A DNA stretch of 16,150 bases, taken from JAZLGI01 sp045616225. GTDB lineage: Bacteria; Spirochaetota; Spirochaetia; Sphaerochaetales; Sphaerochaetaceae. Position 1 is the stretch's first letter, and each line of letters opens with the position of its first letter. The stretch spans positions 1 to 16,150 of the forward strand of contig JAZLGI010000009.1 of the NCBI GenBank assembly GCA_045616225.1, given 5' to 3'. A program made the translations under genes and the position numbers. The notes under the pieces were generated by a model. That model was not told where the DNA came from. It searched no databases and saw only the letters and a list, made by a program, of their open reading frames with translations. Below, one piece after another: positions 1 to 6,565 of this stretch.

Positions 1-60
1 ATTGCTCTTTCTGTATGTTTTTATCAGAAGTTCTTTTTCAAAAGGATTGTAACTACCCAT
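1..60 (-). CDS. N-terminus of an unidentified gene, cut by the window edge
   Basis: The minus strand has an ATG at 60-58 followed by 20 open codons reading MGSYNPFEKELLIKTYRKSN up to the window edge. Just upstream is GAGAGG, a plausible Shine-Dalgarno, and further upstream a promoter with a perfect TTGACA. These signals make the start convincing, but 20 residues are too few to name a family. The gene is transcribed away from the tRNA. The 5' leader contains a hairpin that could mask the ribosome binding site (separate entry). The opposite strand is also open here, so one of the two readings may be accidental; the promoter and Shine-Dalgarno favour this one. Confidence 0.6.
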   Translation of the reverse strand, partial: MGSYNPFEKELLIKTYRKSN

Positions 61-68
61 GGTTGTTC

Positions 69-97
69 CTCTCTGTTGATATTATCACTTCAGAGAG
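69..97 (-). promoter_or_regulatory. Hairpin in the leader of the left-edge gene that could mask its Shine-Dalgarno
   Basis: On the minus strand CTCTCTG (97-91) is the exact complement of CAGAGAG (75-69). The loop contains a second inverted repeat, TGATA/TATCA. The 3' arm overlaps the purine-rich GAGAGG used as Shine-Dalgarno for the ATG at 60. Folding would therefore block ribosome entry. The pairing is seen in sequence; a regulatory role is inference. Confidence 0.4.
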
Positions 98-126
98 AAA
101 TTTTTTTCTACCCTTCAGTGTCCACT

Positions 127-155
127 TTTAGAGTAGCAACCGAGGTACTTGTCAA
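127..155 (-). promoter_or_regulatory. Promoter for the left-edge minus-strand gene
   Basis: On the minus strand a perfect -35 box TTGACA (155-150) is followed after exactly 17 bases by TCTAAA (132-127), which matches the -10 consensus at four of six positions. Transcription would start near 120 and leave a leader of about 60 bases before the ATG at 60. The layout matches the tRNA-Leu and infA promoters in this window: a perfect -35 and an imperfect -10. Confidence 0.55.
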
Positions 156-270
156 GACTATCAAAGACCTTCAGATGGACATCTTTACACCATTTAAGAA
201 GACCATTGTTGAAGAGTCTCAATCAGACCTCTGTAGGAAGGTCTCTTAACCACCAATTTTATATAGATTA

Positions 271-296
271 TGGGTCAGTTTTCTGACCCATTTTTT
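271..296 (+). terminator. Intrinsic terminator of an unassigned plus-strand transcript
   Basis: TGGGTCAG (271-278) and CTGACCCA (283-290) form a perfect 8-bp stem with a TTTT loop, followed by six T residues. The T run is only on the plus strand, so it ends plus-strand transcription. No annotated plus-strand gene precedes it, so it implies a transcript from the left: the open frame ending at 249, a gene outside the window, or a small RNA. Confidence 0.8.
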
Positions 297-350
297 GTCT
301 GAAAAAACCGGAAAATCCTGTTTATTCTGTTAACACTTTTGTTTACACCT

Positions 351-384
351 AAAAAAATAGAGGACATTGTTTAGTCCTCTATTT
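351..384 (-). terminator. Intrinsic terminator of tRNA-Leu
   Basis: Read on the minus strand, AAATAGAGGAC (384-374) pairs perfectly with its complement (365-355) across an 8-base loop, and the T-rich end (357-351) follows. It starts about 28 bases after the tRNA 3' end and serves as its terminator. The stretch 297-350 between the two terminators shows nothing I can name. Confidence 0.85.
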
Positions 385-411
385 GTATGTAAATCGTTAT
401 ATTATAAAGAA

Positions 412-494
412 TACCCGGAATGAGACTCGAACTCACACTACCTTTCGGAACTTGGACCTGAACCAAGCGCGTCTACCAATTCCGCCACCCGGGC
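412..494 (-). tRNA. tRNA-Leu (anticodon CAG)
   Basis: The minus strand folds as an 83-base class II tRNA. It has an acceptor 5' strand GCCCGGG, a D-arm GCGGAATTGGTAGACGC, an anticodon stem CTTGG/CCAAG with loop TTCAGGT, a 14-base variable region, a T-arm with loop TTCGAGT, and a 3' acceptor strand TCCGGGT. The anticodon CAG (plus positions 460-458) reads CUG leucine codons. The discriminator base is A and CCA is not encoded. Base 1 pairs with base 72 as a G-U wobble rather than G-C. The gene stands alone between its own promoter and terminator. Confidence 0.95.
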
Positions 495-504
495 AACACT
501 GGAA

Positions 505-533
505 ATATTATCCAACAGTATGTATGTTGTCAA
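505..533 (-). promoter_or_regulatory. Promoter of tRNA-Leu
   Basis: On the minus strand a perfect TTGACA (533-528) is followed after 17 bases by TAATAT (510-505), or by GATAAT shifted two bases. Transcription would start about 4 to 8 bases before the mature tRNA 5' end at 494. The -35 box is shared in inverted orientation with the candidate promoter of the plus-strand operon. Confidence 0.7.
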
Positions 534-555
534 TTGCAGAGGTTTTGGTTATCTT
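527..555 (+). promoter_or_regulatory. Candidate promoter of the prsW-MFS-ZIP operon
   Basis: TTGTCA (527-532, five of six consensus bases) is followed after 17 bases by TATCTT (550-555, four of six). The predicted start of transcription is near 562, the same base as the first possible ATG of the next gene. The -35 hexamer overlaps the tRNA-Leu -35 on the other strand within the palindrome-like TTGTCAA. Confidence 0.45.
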
Positions 556-561
556 TAGCCT

Positions 562-1320
562 ATGTTCTTTTATCTGATGAGTCCATTTTTAATTTTCAGA
601 GGTTTTCTGATTGCTGCAGCCATTATACCTGCTGTAATTCTTCTTGTGAAAGTAAGCAAAGCTGATAAATTGGAAAAAGAATCACCGGCTTTTTTGTTTT
701 CATTGGTAATTGGCGGTATTATTTCTACTTTTATTGCACTGGTTTCCGAGAGATTCTTTGGATTTCTTCTGAACCTGTTTGTAAGTCCTTCACAACCTAT
801 TTACAATGTCATTCTTTACTTCTTTATAGTTGCATTGTCTGAAGAATGTGCAAAATACATACTTTTGTACAAAAAGACATGGAGAAGCAAGGAGTTTAAT
901 TGTCAGTTTGACGGAGTAGTGTATGCTACTTTTGTTTCTCTTGGGTTTGCTTTGTGGGAAAACATAAGCTACGTAACTATGTATGGTTTTGGAACTGCTT
1001 TGATAAGGGCAATTACAGCCATTCCTGGACATGCTTGTTTTGGAGTTTTCATGGGTGTGTTCTATGGAATTGCCAAGAAATATGATTATGCCGGTCACAA
1101 AAAAGAATCAAAAACTTTCAGAATAATGGGAATTGCCTTTGCAACTTTGTTGCACGGATTCTACGATTATGCAGCTTCCTGCGAATCTCCTTTATTTCAG
1201 TGGGTATTTATTGCTTTTGTAGTGATTATGTTTGCCGTTTCTTATATACTTGTCGGGAAAATGTCCCGCAATGACCAGTATATAGACAGGCATTACGTAG
1301 ACTATGAAGTGATAAATTAA
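562..1320 (+). CDS. PrsW-family intramembrane metalloprotease
   Basis: A polytopic membrane protein of up to 252 residues with the signature residues of the PrsW family (cytoplasmic-membrane proteases related to the CPBP/CAAX-protease fold; in Bacillus subtilis PrsW cleaves the anti-sigma factor RsiW). Visible motifs are EExxK (E94-E95, K98), FxxxE (F129-E133), H157 in a PGHACFG stretch, and HxxxD (H198-D202). Hydrophobic segments lie near residues 7-30, 43-62, 80-103, 119-140, 150-170, 187-205 and 212-234. The start is uncertain: ATG 562 has no Shine-Dalgarno and coincides with the predicted transcription start, and ATG 577 in the same frame is equally possible. The stop overlaps the next ATG as TAATG, so it is coupled to the transporter gene. 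No sigma or anti-sigma gene is nearby, so the substrate is unknown. Confidence 0.85.
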   Translation: MFFYLMSPFLIFRGFLIAAAIIPAVILLVKVSKADKLEKESPAFLFSLVIGGIISTFIALVSERFFGFLLNLFVSPSQPIYNVILYFFIVALSEECAKYILLYKKTWRSKEFNCQFDGVVYATFVSLGFALWENISYVTMYGFGTALIRAITAIPGHACFGVFMGVFYGIAKKYDYAGHKKESKTFRIMGIAFATLLHGFYDYAASCESPLFQWVFIAFVVIMFAVSYILVGKMSRNDQYIDRHYVDYEVIN

Positions 1321-2468
1321 TGTTACCGTATTTTTTATTATCTGCTTTAAACCAAGCTGTAGTTGCTACTCAGATGCCCTATGTCCAGATTTTTCTCAGG
1401 AATAAGGGATATTCTTTCTCTTTGATTGGTGTAATAGTTGCCCTTGGACAGATATGTTCTATTGTTTTTCCCTTGTTAGTGGGGTCTTTTGCAGACAAAA
1501 CAGGGAAATCAAAATGGATAATGCTTGGTTGCTCTGTATTATCATTTTGTTTTATTGTTCCTGTGCTTCTTTCTTCATCTGTTGCAATTTCCATTATCTG
1601 TTACTGTTTGATGTGTGCAACCTTTTATTGTGTTAACCCAATTACGGACGGAGTGTTGTCTTCTCAGAGCCAAGGGCATCCGGGGCGTTATTCATATATG
1701 AGGGCAGTTGGAACTCTTTCTTATGTTCTGATTCTCATTTTATTTGCTTTAATCAAATGGCCGAATCCTGAAAGCAACAAGTCAATAATGTGGGGAATTT
1801 TAATCTTTAGTTTTCTGTTTTGGATAAGTGTTTTGCTGATTCCTTCTACAGATGCTCAAAAAAAACAGAATTCAGAAGGAAAGCTTTTTGATTTTGGTTG
1901 GTTTGGAAAATCATTTTATATTTTTATTCTCATTGTTGCTTTATCCAGAATTACACAAACGGTTGTAGAGAGGTTCTTGTCTTCTTATATGACTGAAGTT
2001 TTAAAGGTAGGAGGAAACTTTACATTGTTTTACTCTCTATCTGCAGGTTCTGAGTTTGTGATGATGATTATTGGCGGGAAACTGCTGGAAAAGAAAAAAA
2101 TTACAGGACAAGGGTTGGTTGGAGTTTCCTGTATTGCCGCAGTATTAAGAATGATAATTCTTTGTTATTTTCCAAGCATTACAGGGCTTGCAATTGCACA
2201 GTTATTTCATTCATTTACGTTTGGCGGAGTTCATGTAGGTACAGCTGCCTTCATTAATTCCCATGTAGAAAAAGAGCATTATGGAATGGCTATGAGTTTT
2301 TATTGGGCAATAGGAAACAACTTTCCTATGATGCTGGGAGCTTTGGCAGGGGGATATGTAATTGATTTGTTTGGCTATCCTTCATTGTTCCTTTCTTACT
2401 CGCTTTTCTCTTTGGTGGCTTTTGCATTATTCTTAATTTTTAAAAAGACTTTGTATTCTGAGGTTTAG
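1320..2468 (+). CDS. MFS transporter of the MFS_1-like / HcaT-LacY-like type
   Basis: A 382-residue protein with about 12 hydrophobic segments and a major-facilitator motif A between segments 2 and 3 (G55 to K65, GSFADKTGKSK). The N-terminus (PYFLLSALNQ, then MPYVQIFLRNKG) resembles the HcaT / nucleoside-H+ symporter group of small-molecule permeases. It should sit in the cytoplasmic membrane and act as a proton-coupled importer or an exporter; the substrate cannot be read from sequence. Its ATG shares a base with the stop of the PrsW gene, and only 2 bases separate its stop from the ZIP gene, so all three are one operon. Confidence 0.85.
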   Translation: MLPYFLLSALNQAVVATQMPYVQIFLRNKGYSFSLIGVIVALGQICSIVFPLLVGSFADKTGKSKWIMLGCSVLSFCFIVPVLLSSSVAISIICYCLMCATFYCVNPITDGVLSSQSQGHPGRYSYMRAVGTLSYVLILILFALIKWPNPESNKSIMWGILIFSFLFWISVLLIPSTDAQKKQNSEGKLFDFGWFGKSFYIFILIVALSRITQTVVERFLSSYMTEVLKVGGNFTLFYSLSAGSEFVMMIIGGKLLEKKKITGQGLVGVSCIAAVLRMIILCYFPSITGLAIAQLFHSFTFGGVHVGTAAFINSHVEKEHYGMAMSFYWAIGNNFPMMLGALAGGYVIDLFGYPSLFLSYSLFSLVAFALFLIFKKTLYSEV

Positions 2469-2470
2469 AA

Positions 2471-3229
2471 ATGATTTCTGTAATAGTTCCTTTATTTGCA
2501 GGTTTGGCAACGGTTTTAGGTGCGTTTCTCATAGGTAGAAAACAACATTCAGATGCACGTCCTTTTTCTTTGGCTTTTGCTACCGGAATTATGTTAATGA
2601 TTGCATTGGGAGAACTGATGCCGGAATCAATGGAAGCTATTGGAATTCCGCTTTCACTTGTTTTGTTGGTGTTTGGAGCTTTGATTTCACTTGTTCTGGA
2701 TATAATTCTTCCACATCACCATCATGATGAAGAACATGAAGAACCGGGACATTATATTGAGGAGTGCGAGTGCAGTCATGGCGACAGTGTTTCTTCAGGA
2801 ATGATAATTGCTTTGGTTCTGCATAATCTCATTGAAGGTTTGGCAAACGGAACTACTGTAAGTTCAGATTTTAGGCTTGGAATTACCATGGCTGTTGGTA
2901 TTGCCATCCACAATATTCCTATTGGATCTACTCTTGCAATTTCTATGACTTCTGCCGGCAGAAAGAAGATTTCTGCTGTATTGTATGCAACACTTGTTGG
3001 TCTTTCTCAGCCATTGGGAGCTTTGATTGGGCTTTTGATTTTTGGCGGAAATATGAAGCCAAATGTTATGGCTGTCTGTAATTCTTTGGTTGCCGGAATT
3101 CTGGTTTTTATTTCTTTTGATGAACTTTGGCCGGCTGCAAGGAATGAGGGAAAAAGAAACATTTCCATATTTGCACTTCTTGCCGGAATTTGTTTTATTC
3201 CGCTTACAGAGTGTCTTTTTGCCCTCTGA
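2471..3229 (+). CDS. ZIP-family divalent metal (zinc) transporter
   Basis: A 252-residue inner-membrane protein with ZIP hallmarks: the paired metal-site helices carry HNxxEG (H118, N119, E122) and HNxPxG (H147, N148, P150), with further conserved GELMPES (47-53) and DELWPAA (217-223). Between the third and fourth membrane segments is a metal-binding loop (82-103) with four consecutive His, then acidic residues, a CxC and another His. ZIP proteins move Zn2+, sometimes Fe2+ or Mn2+, into the cytoplasm, as ZupT does. A GAGG inside the end of the preceding gene serves as Shine-Dalgarno. It is the last gene of the operon and no clear terminator follows. Confidence 0.9.
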   Translation: MISVIVPLFAGLATVLGAFLIGRKQHSDARPFSLAFATGIMLMIALGELMPESMEAIGIPLSLVLLVFGALISLVLDIILPHHHHDEEHEEPGHYIEECECSHGDSVSSGMIIALVLHNLIEGLANGTTVSSDFRLGITMAVGIAIHNIPIGSTLAISMTSAGRKKISAVLYATLVGLSQPLGALIGLLIFGGNMKPNVMAVCNSLVAGILVFISFDELWPAARNEGKRNISIFALLAGICFIPLTECLFAL

Positions 3230-3280
3230 AGTCAGGTAAATTAGTAAGAAATCACTACTCTTTGCTTGAATTATTTGTAC

Positions 3281-3286
3281 TATAAT
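3281..3286 (+). promoter_or_regulatory. Candidate -10 box of the lipoprotein operon
   Basis: A perfect TATAAT lies 33 bases before the lipoprotein ATG, in the only sizeable gap (90 bases) between the ZIP gene and the next operon. No good -35 is seen at 16-18 bases (only CTCTTT/TCTTTG), so it may need an activator. Its position rules out the upstream in-frame ATG at 3266 for a transcript made from this promoter. Confidence 0.45.
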
Positions 3287-3319
3287 TACAATGGGATTTT
3301 ATCCTGTACGGAGGTACTT

Positions 3320-4069
3320 ATGAAGAAAATATCATTTGTTACTTTATTTTTTACGTTAATTGTTTTATTCGGTCTTGTTTCCTGTGACTCTGAATCTCTT
3401 GGAAAGGTTGGTGAGTTCATGAGTGGTTTTGCGGGGACAGATGCTCAATCTATCAAGTATTCAGAAAAGGAAGTTAAAGCTCAGACTGAATCTGTCAAGA
3501 GTCATGTAGAAAGTGTGCAAGGTATTCTTTCTGTAGAAATAAGCGAAGACTCAAAAAGTAAGCTCATTGGTTTGATAGACTCAATAATTGATAATCCTGC
3601 ATGCGACCTTAAAGCAAATTCAGGAGTAAATAATACAGAGCTTTTCTCTTTTATTGTTACAAACAATCCGTTGGGAGATGGGTCTGAATCTCTTCTGAAC
3701 GAGTTTAAAAAGCAAAAGAAAGAGCTTGAAAAGTCTCTTGGAGAGGAAACTGTAACGGTAATGAAAAACATAATTGATGTTCTTTCTGCAGGAGCAAATG
3801 ATTTCACAGGTGAAGGAGAGGCTACCATTGGAGATGTGGCAAAGGCTTCTTCTCTTGTATTAATGTGCAATTCTCTTAATGAGATTTTTGAATTGACAGA
3901 TGATGAGTCTCAGCATTCTTCTGATGATGAAGTTATTAAACAGGTTCTGGAAAAAATAACTGAGTTTGATGATGCTGCAAAGACTTACATGAGATTGACA
4001 GGCACACCAGGCTTGGCAATTTTGGATTCTCTTGATGTAGAAAGTCTTGCCGGTGAAGAACAGGAGTGA
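3320..4069 (+). CDS. Spirochaete-type lipoprotein of unknown function
   Basis: The start at 3320 is fixed by GGAGG at 3310-3314; an in-frame ATG at 3266 lies upstream of the TATAAT. The 249-residue product begins with Lys-Lys, a hydrophobic stretch and a lipobox GLVSC, so Cys22 should be lipidated after signal peptidase II cleavage. The mature protein is rich in Glu, Asp, Lys and Ser, has few aromatic residues and is probably mostly helical (for example residues 117-145). I recognise no domain. The next gene, a probable outer-membrane protein, starts 11 bases later with its own GGAGG, suggesting that lipoprotein and barrel are made together and may interact at the outer membrane. Confidence 0.8.
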   Translation: MKKISFVTLFFTLIVLFGLVSCDSESLGKVGEFMSGFAGTDAQSIKYSEKEVKAQTESVKSHVESVQGILSVEISEDSKSKLIGLIDSIIDNPACDLKANSGVNNTELFSFIVTNNPLGDGSESLLNEFKKQKKELEKSLGEETVTVMKNIIDVLSAGANDFTGEGEATIGDVAKASSLVLMCNSLNEIFELTDDESQHSSDDEVIKQVLEKITEFDDAAKTYMRLTGTPGLAILDSLDVESLAGEEQE

Positions 4070-4080
4070 GGAGGTAGAAT

Positions 4081-5259
4081 ATGAAGAAAGTATTGTTAAC
4101 TTTAATGGTTGTTGTTTCTGTCTTTACCTGTGCTTTTGCCGTAGAATTGAGACCTGCAGTAAAAACCATGAATGATATGGCTTACAGACCTGTTTTCATT
4201 AACAGGTTTAACCGTTTGGCCTATGATATTTGGGAAGAACCTGCAGAGCTTGCAGATAATAAGTTTATAATTGATTTTCCTGAAGTAGCTGTATCTTTTA
4301 ATAACTTGGCTTCTGTTCTCACAGATGATATTTGTCTTGAGGCTATTCCTGAAGGTGATTATTTAAGCCCTGTTATGAGGTACTTTACTTTTATGGGAAA
4401 CGGTACTGCAGCAACCAACGAATTTATGAAAATAGATTTGGGATTTGGGTCTCAGATTGGAGGATTTGCATTCAGAGGAGATGCTAAGTTTGGATTTGAA
4501 ACTTACAATGAGAGAGGATATGCAAGTTTCCCTTCTATGGCCATTATTCCTGATATAGATGTTGCACTTTCTTTGGGCTATGGAATGAGAGTCTTTGGCA
4601 CAGATGCTATGAATATCTCTGCAGGTCTTTCTATACACCCTACACTTAGGGCTTTTACTGAGGAAATATCTGTTTCTAACGCTATAGATAATATTGATAA
4701 TTTTGAAGAACTGTTTAAAGATTGTCTGTTTGTGGGATTTGCATTGCCAATTGATTTTAGTGTTAATGTAAGTCTTTTTGATAATCAGTTTAAAGTCTAT
4801 GGCCAGGCTAACAACATAAACGGGCAGTATAGATATGTTTCAGGTGATGCAGAAACAATTCAGGAGAGACTTAAAGATGTTCTGTCTTCAAATGATAAAT
4901 TCAAGGCAGGACATTTCATGCTGGATTTGGGATGTACATTCCAGCCAAAGAACTGGAAAATTGTAAGTCCTGTGGTTTATGCAGAACTTGGAGATGTTTA
5001 TGATTTTGTTGCAACATCCATCAAGGAAAAAGATTTTAATTTCAGAGAGTCTTTGACTCATCTTAACTGTGGTGCTTATGTAGAGATTCTTGACATGCTC
5101 CAACTTGGTTTTGACTACAAGGACGGATACAGACATCTCAGTGCCGGTATTGGTTTTAACGATATTAAAGTTCAGGCTTTCTATGGTGCTTCTGTTTACA
5201 ATAACAATGTTGCAGATACACTTACAGTTGCAGTAAAGCTTGGATGGGATAGAAATTAA
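4081..5259 (+). CDS. Secreted, probable outer-membrane beta-barrel protein
   Basis: A 392-residue protein with an N-terminal signal peptide ending in CAFA (predicted cut after residue 20), a perfect GGAGG 6 bases before its ATG, and alternating hydrophobic/polar segments rich in Gly, Phe and Tyr typical of beta strands (for example IDLGFGSQIGGFAFRGDAKFGF and VALSLGYGMRVFG). Strand-like segments recur to the C-terminus (AGIGFNDIKVQAFYGASV, then TLTVAVKLGW). Cys17 within the signal peptide could be misread as a lipobox (VFTC), but the AxA site fits better. It lies between a lipoprotein and a CyuA-like gene. No named family is recognised; the barrel is inferred from pattern alone. Confidence 0.65.
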   Translation: MKKVLLTLMVVVSVFTCAFAVELRPAVKTMNDMAYRPVFINRFNRLAYDIWEEPAELADNKFIIDFPEVAVSFNNLASVLTDDICLEAIPEGDYLSPVMRYFTFMGNGTAATNEFMKIDLGFGSQIGGFAFRGDAKFGFETYNERGYASFPSMAIIPDIDVALSLGYGMRVFGTDAMNISAGLSIHPTLRAFTEEISVSNAIDNIDNFEELFKDCLFVGFALPIDFSVNVSLFDNQFKVYGQANNINGQYRYVSGDAETIQERLKDVLSSNDKFKAGHFMLDLGCTFQPKNWKIVSPVVYAELGDVYDFVATSIKEKDFNFRESLTHLNCGAYVEILDMLQLGFDYKDGYRHLSAGIGFNDIKVQAFYGASVYNNNVADTLTVAVKLGWDRN

Positions 5260-5262
5260 ACT

Positions 5263-6564
5263 ATGGAAAAAGAAGTCTTAATAGAAATTCTTAAAAAAGA
5301 AATGCTCCCTGCAATGGGATGTACAGAGCCTGCAGCAGCAGCTTTGGCGGGAGCAAAGGCAAAAGAAATGATTGGGCAGGACAGAATTGTTTCTGCCCAA
5401 GTTTCTGCAAGCAGGGATATGGTTAAGAATGCCATGGGAGTTGGGCTTCCAAACTGTTCTCTCAAAGGTATTCTGGCTGCTGTTGCCCTTGGAATAGCAA
5501 AAGGTGATACATCTAAGACTTTAAGTATTCTTTCTGACATTACGGAAGAACAAACTCAGATTGCTTTGACAATACCGGTTTCTTTGTCATTGGTTCATGA
5601 TGTTCCTGCACTCTATGTCAGTGTTCATCTTATATCTGAAAACCATGTAGCTACAGCAACAATCTCAGGGGAACACGACAGATTCTCACATGTAGAATTA
5701 GACGGAAATGTTCTTGTGAATCTTAATCTTGAAGACTCAGAAGACCATGCCGATGAAAAACAATCTTCTTCAAAGAGGAATGCATTTCTCAAATCGCTTA
5801 CTCTTGATGATATAATTGATTTTGCTTCTTACATTTCTGCAGATGATGTTCCTTTCATAATGGAAGCAATTTTTATGAACAGTAAGATTTGCCATCATTC
5901 ACTTGTTTCTGAATATGGGCTTCAGGTAGGAAAGACTGCACTGGATTGCGACTGCAATACAAGACCTGTTTCTTTGGATGAAGCTTTTAAATTTGGAGCT
6001 GCTTGGGCTGCAGCGGGAAGCGACGCAAGAATGAGCGGTTGCAGTATGCCTGTAATAATCAACAGCGGAAGTGGTAATCAGGGTATAACTGTTACTGTTC
6101 CAGTCTCTGTACTTGCAACTTACTTGGGTGCCAGTATGGACTCTCTTGCACAGGCTGTGTGCGTTTCTGAATTGGTTGGTCTTGTTCTTACTGCAAGAAA
6201 GAACAGACTTTCGGCTTTATGCGGAGCTTTTACAGCTTCTATTGGTACTGCGTGTGCTTATGTCTATCTTTTGGGCGGAGACAGAAGTGTAATGGATAAG
6301 GCTATAAACACAATGGTAGGTAATATGACCGGAATAATTTGTGACGGAGCAAAGAATACCTGCGCTTTGAAGATTCATTCTTGTCTTGAGGCTGCTGCAT
6401 TAAGTGTGAAACTGGCATTCAGAGGTCTTGCTCCTGATGCTGCAAGCGGAATTGTAGGACAGGACAGTTTGGAAAGCATAGATTACCTTTCAAGAATAAG
6501 CAGTGAAGGAATGCAGAAAACAGATGAGACAATAGTGTCAATAATGCTGAATAAACAGTGTTAA
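5263..6564 (+). CDS. CyuA/UPF0597-family protein, probable Fe-S L-cysteine desulfidase
   Basis: A 433-residue protein matching the UPF0597 (YhaM/CyuA) family, which contains the serine-dehydratase alpha-chain fold. Members break L-cysteine into pyruvate, ammonia and hydrogen sulfide with an oxygen-sensitive 4Fe-4S cluster. Family signatures visible are GCTEPAAAA with Cys20, NSGSGNQG (267-274), and CDGAKNTCALK (360-370), which offers further cysteine ligand candidates along with Cys374. The length is usual for the family. It is cytoplasmic with no signal peptide. Its ATG is 3 bases after the outer-membrane protein stop, with only a weak purine-rich region upstream, so translation is likely coupled. 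Serine or another amino acid as substrate cannot be excluded. Confidence 0.8.
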   Translation: MEKEVLIEILKKEMLPAMGCTEPAAAALAGAKAKEMIGQDRIVSAQVSASRDMVKNAMGVGLPNCSLKGILAAVALGIAKGDTSKTLSILSDITEEQTQIALTIPVSLSLVHDVPALYVSVHLISENHVATATISGEHDRFSHVELDGNVLVNLNLEDSEDHADEKQSSSKRNAFLKSLTLDDIIDFASYISADDVPFIMEAIFMNSKICHHSLVSEYGLQVGKTALDCDCNTRPVSLDEAFKFGAAWAAAGSDARMSGCSMPVIINSGSGNQGITVTVPVSVLATYLGASMDSLAQAVCVSELVGLVLTARKNRLSALCGAFTASIGTACAYVYLLGGDRSVMDKAINTMVGNMTGIICDGAKNTCALKIHSCLEAAALSVKLAFRGLAPDAASGIVGQDSLESIDYLSRISSEGMQKTDETIVSIMLNKQC

Positions 6565-6565
6565 A

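Larger units (their letters stand above)
1..249 (+). other. Unexplained open frame ending just before a terminator; possible gene tail or relic
   Basis: Frame 1 on the plus strand has no stop from base 1 to the TAA at 247-249, over 80 codons in AT-rich sequence. No ATG lies in this frame before 175; a GTG at 118 lacks a ribosome binding site. The last 40 or so codons look protein-like (VATEVLVKTIKDLQ, then FKKTIVEESQSD), and an intrinsic terminator begins 22 bases after the stop. This could be the 3' end of a plus-strand gene entering from outside, a decayed gene, or a chance open frame antisense to the minus-strand gene. The first 60 bases overlap that gene's start, and its promoter lies inside this frame. 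I recognise no family. Confidence 0.25.

Noticed and set aside
383..577. Plus-strand open frame of 64 codons
   Set aside because: It runs antisense through the whole tRNA-Leu and half of its terminator, and has no ribosome binding site.
3266..3319. Upstream in-frame ATG giving the lipoprotein 18 extra residues
   Set aside because: GGAGG before ATG 3320, the signal peptide beginning MKKI there, and a TATAAT at 3281-3286 between the two starts all favour 3320.
4081..4140. 392-residue protein read as a lipoprotein because of VFTC
   Set aside because: Cys17 lies within the hydrophobic core and an AFA cleavage site follows directly, so ordinary signal peptidase I processing fits better.
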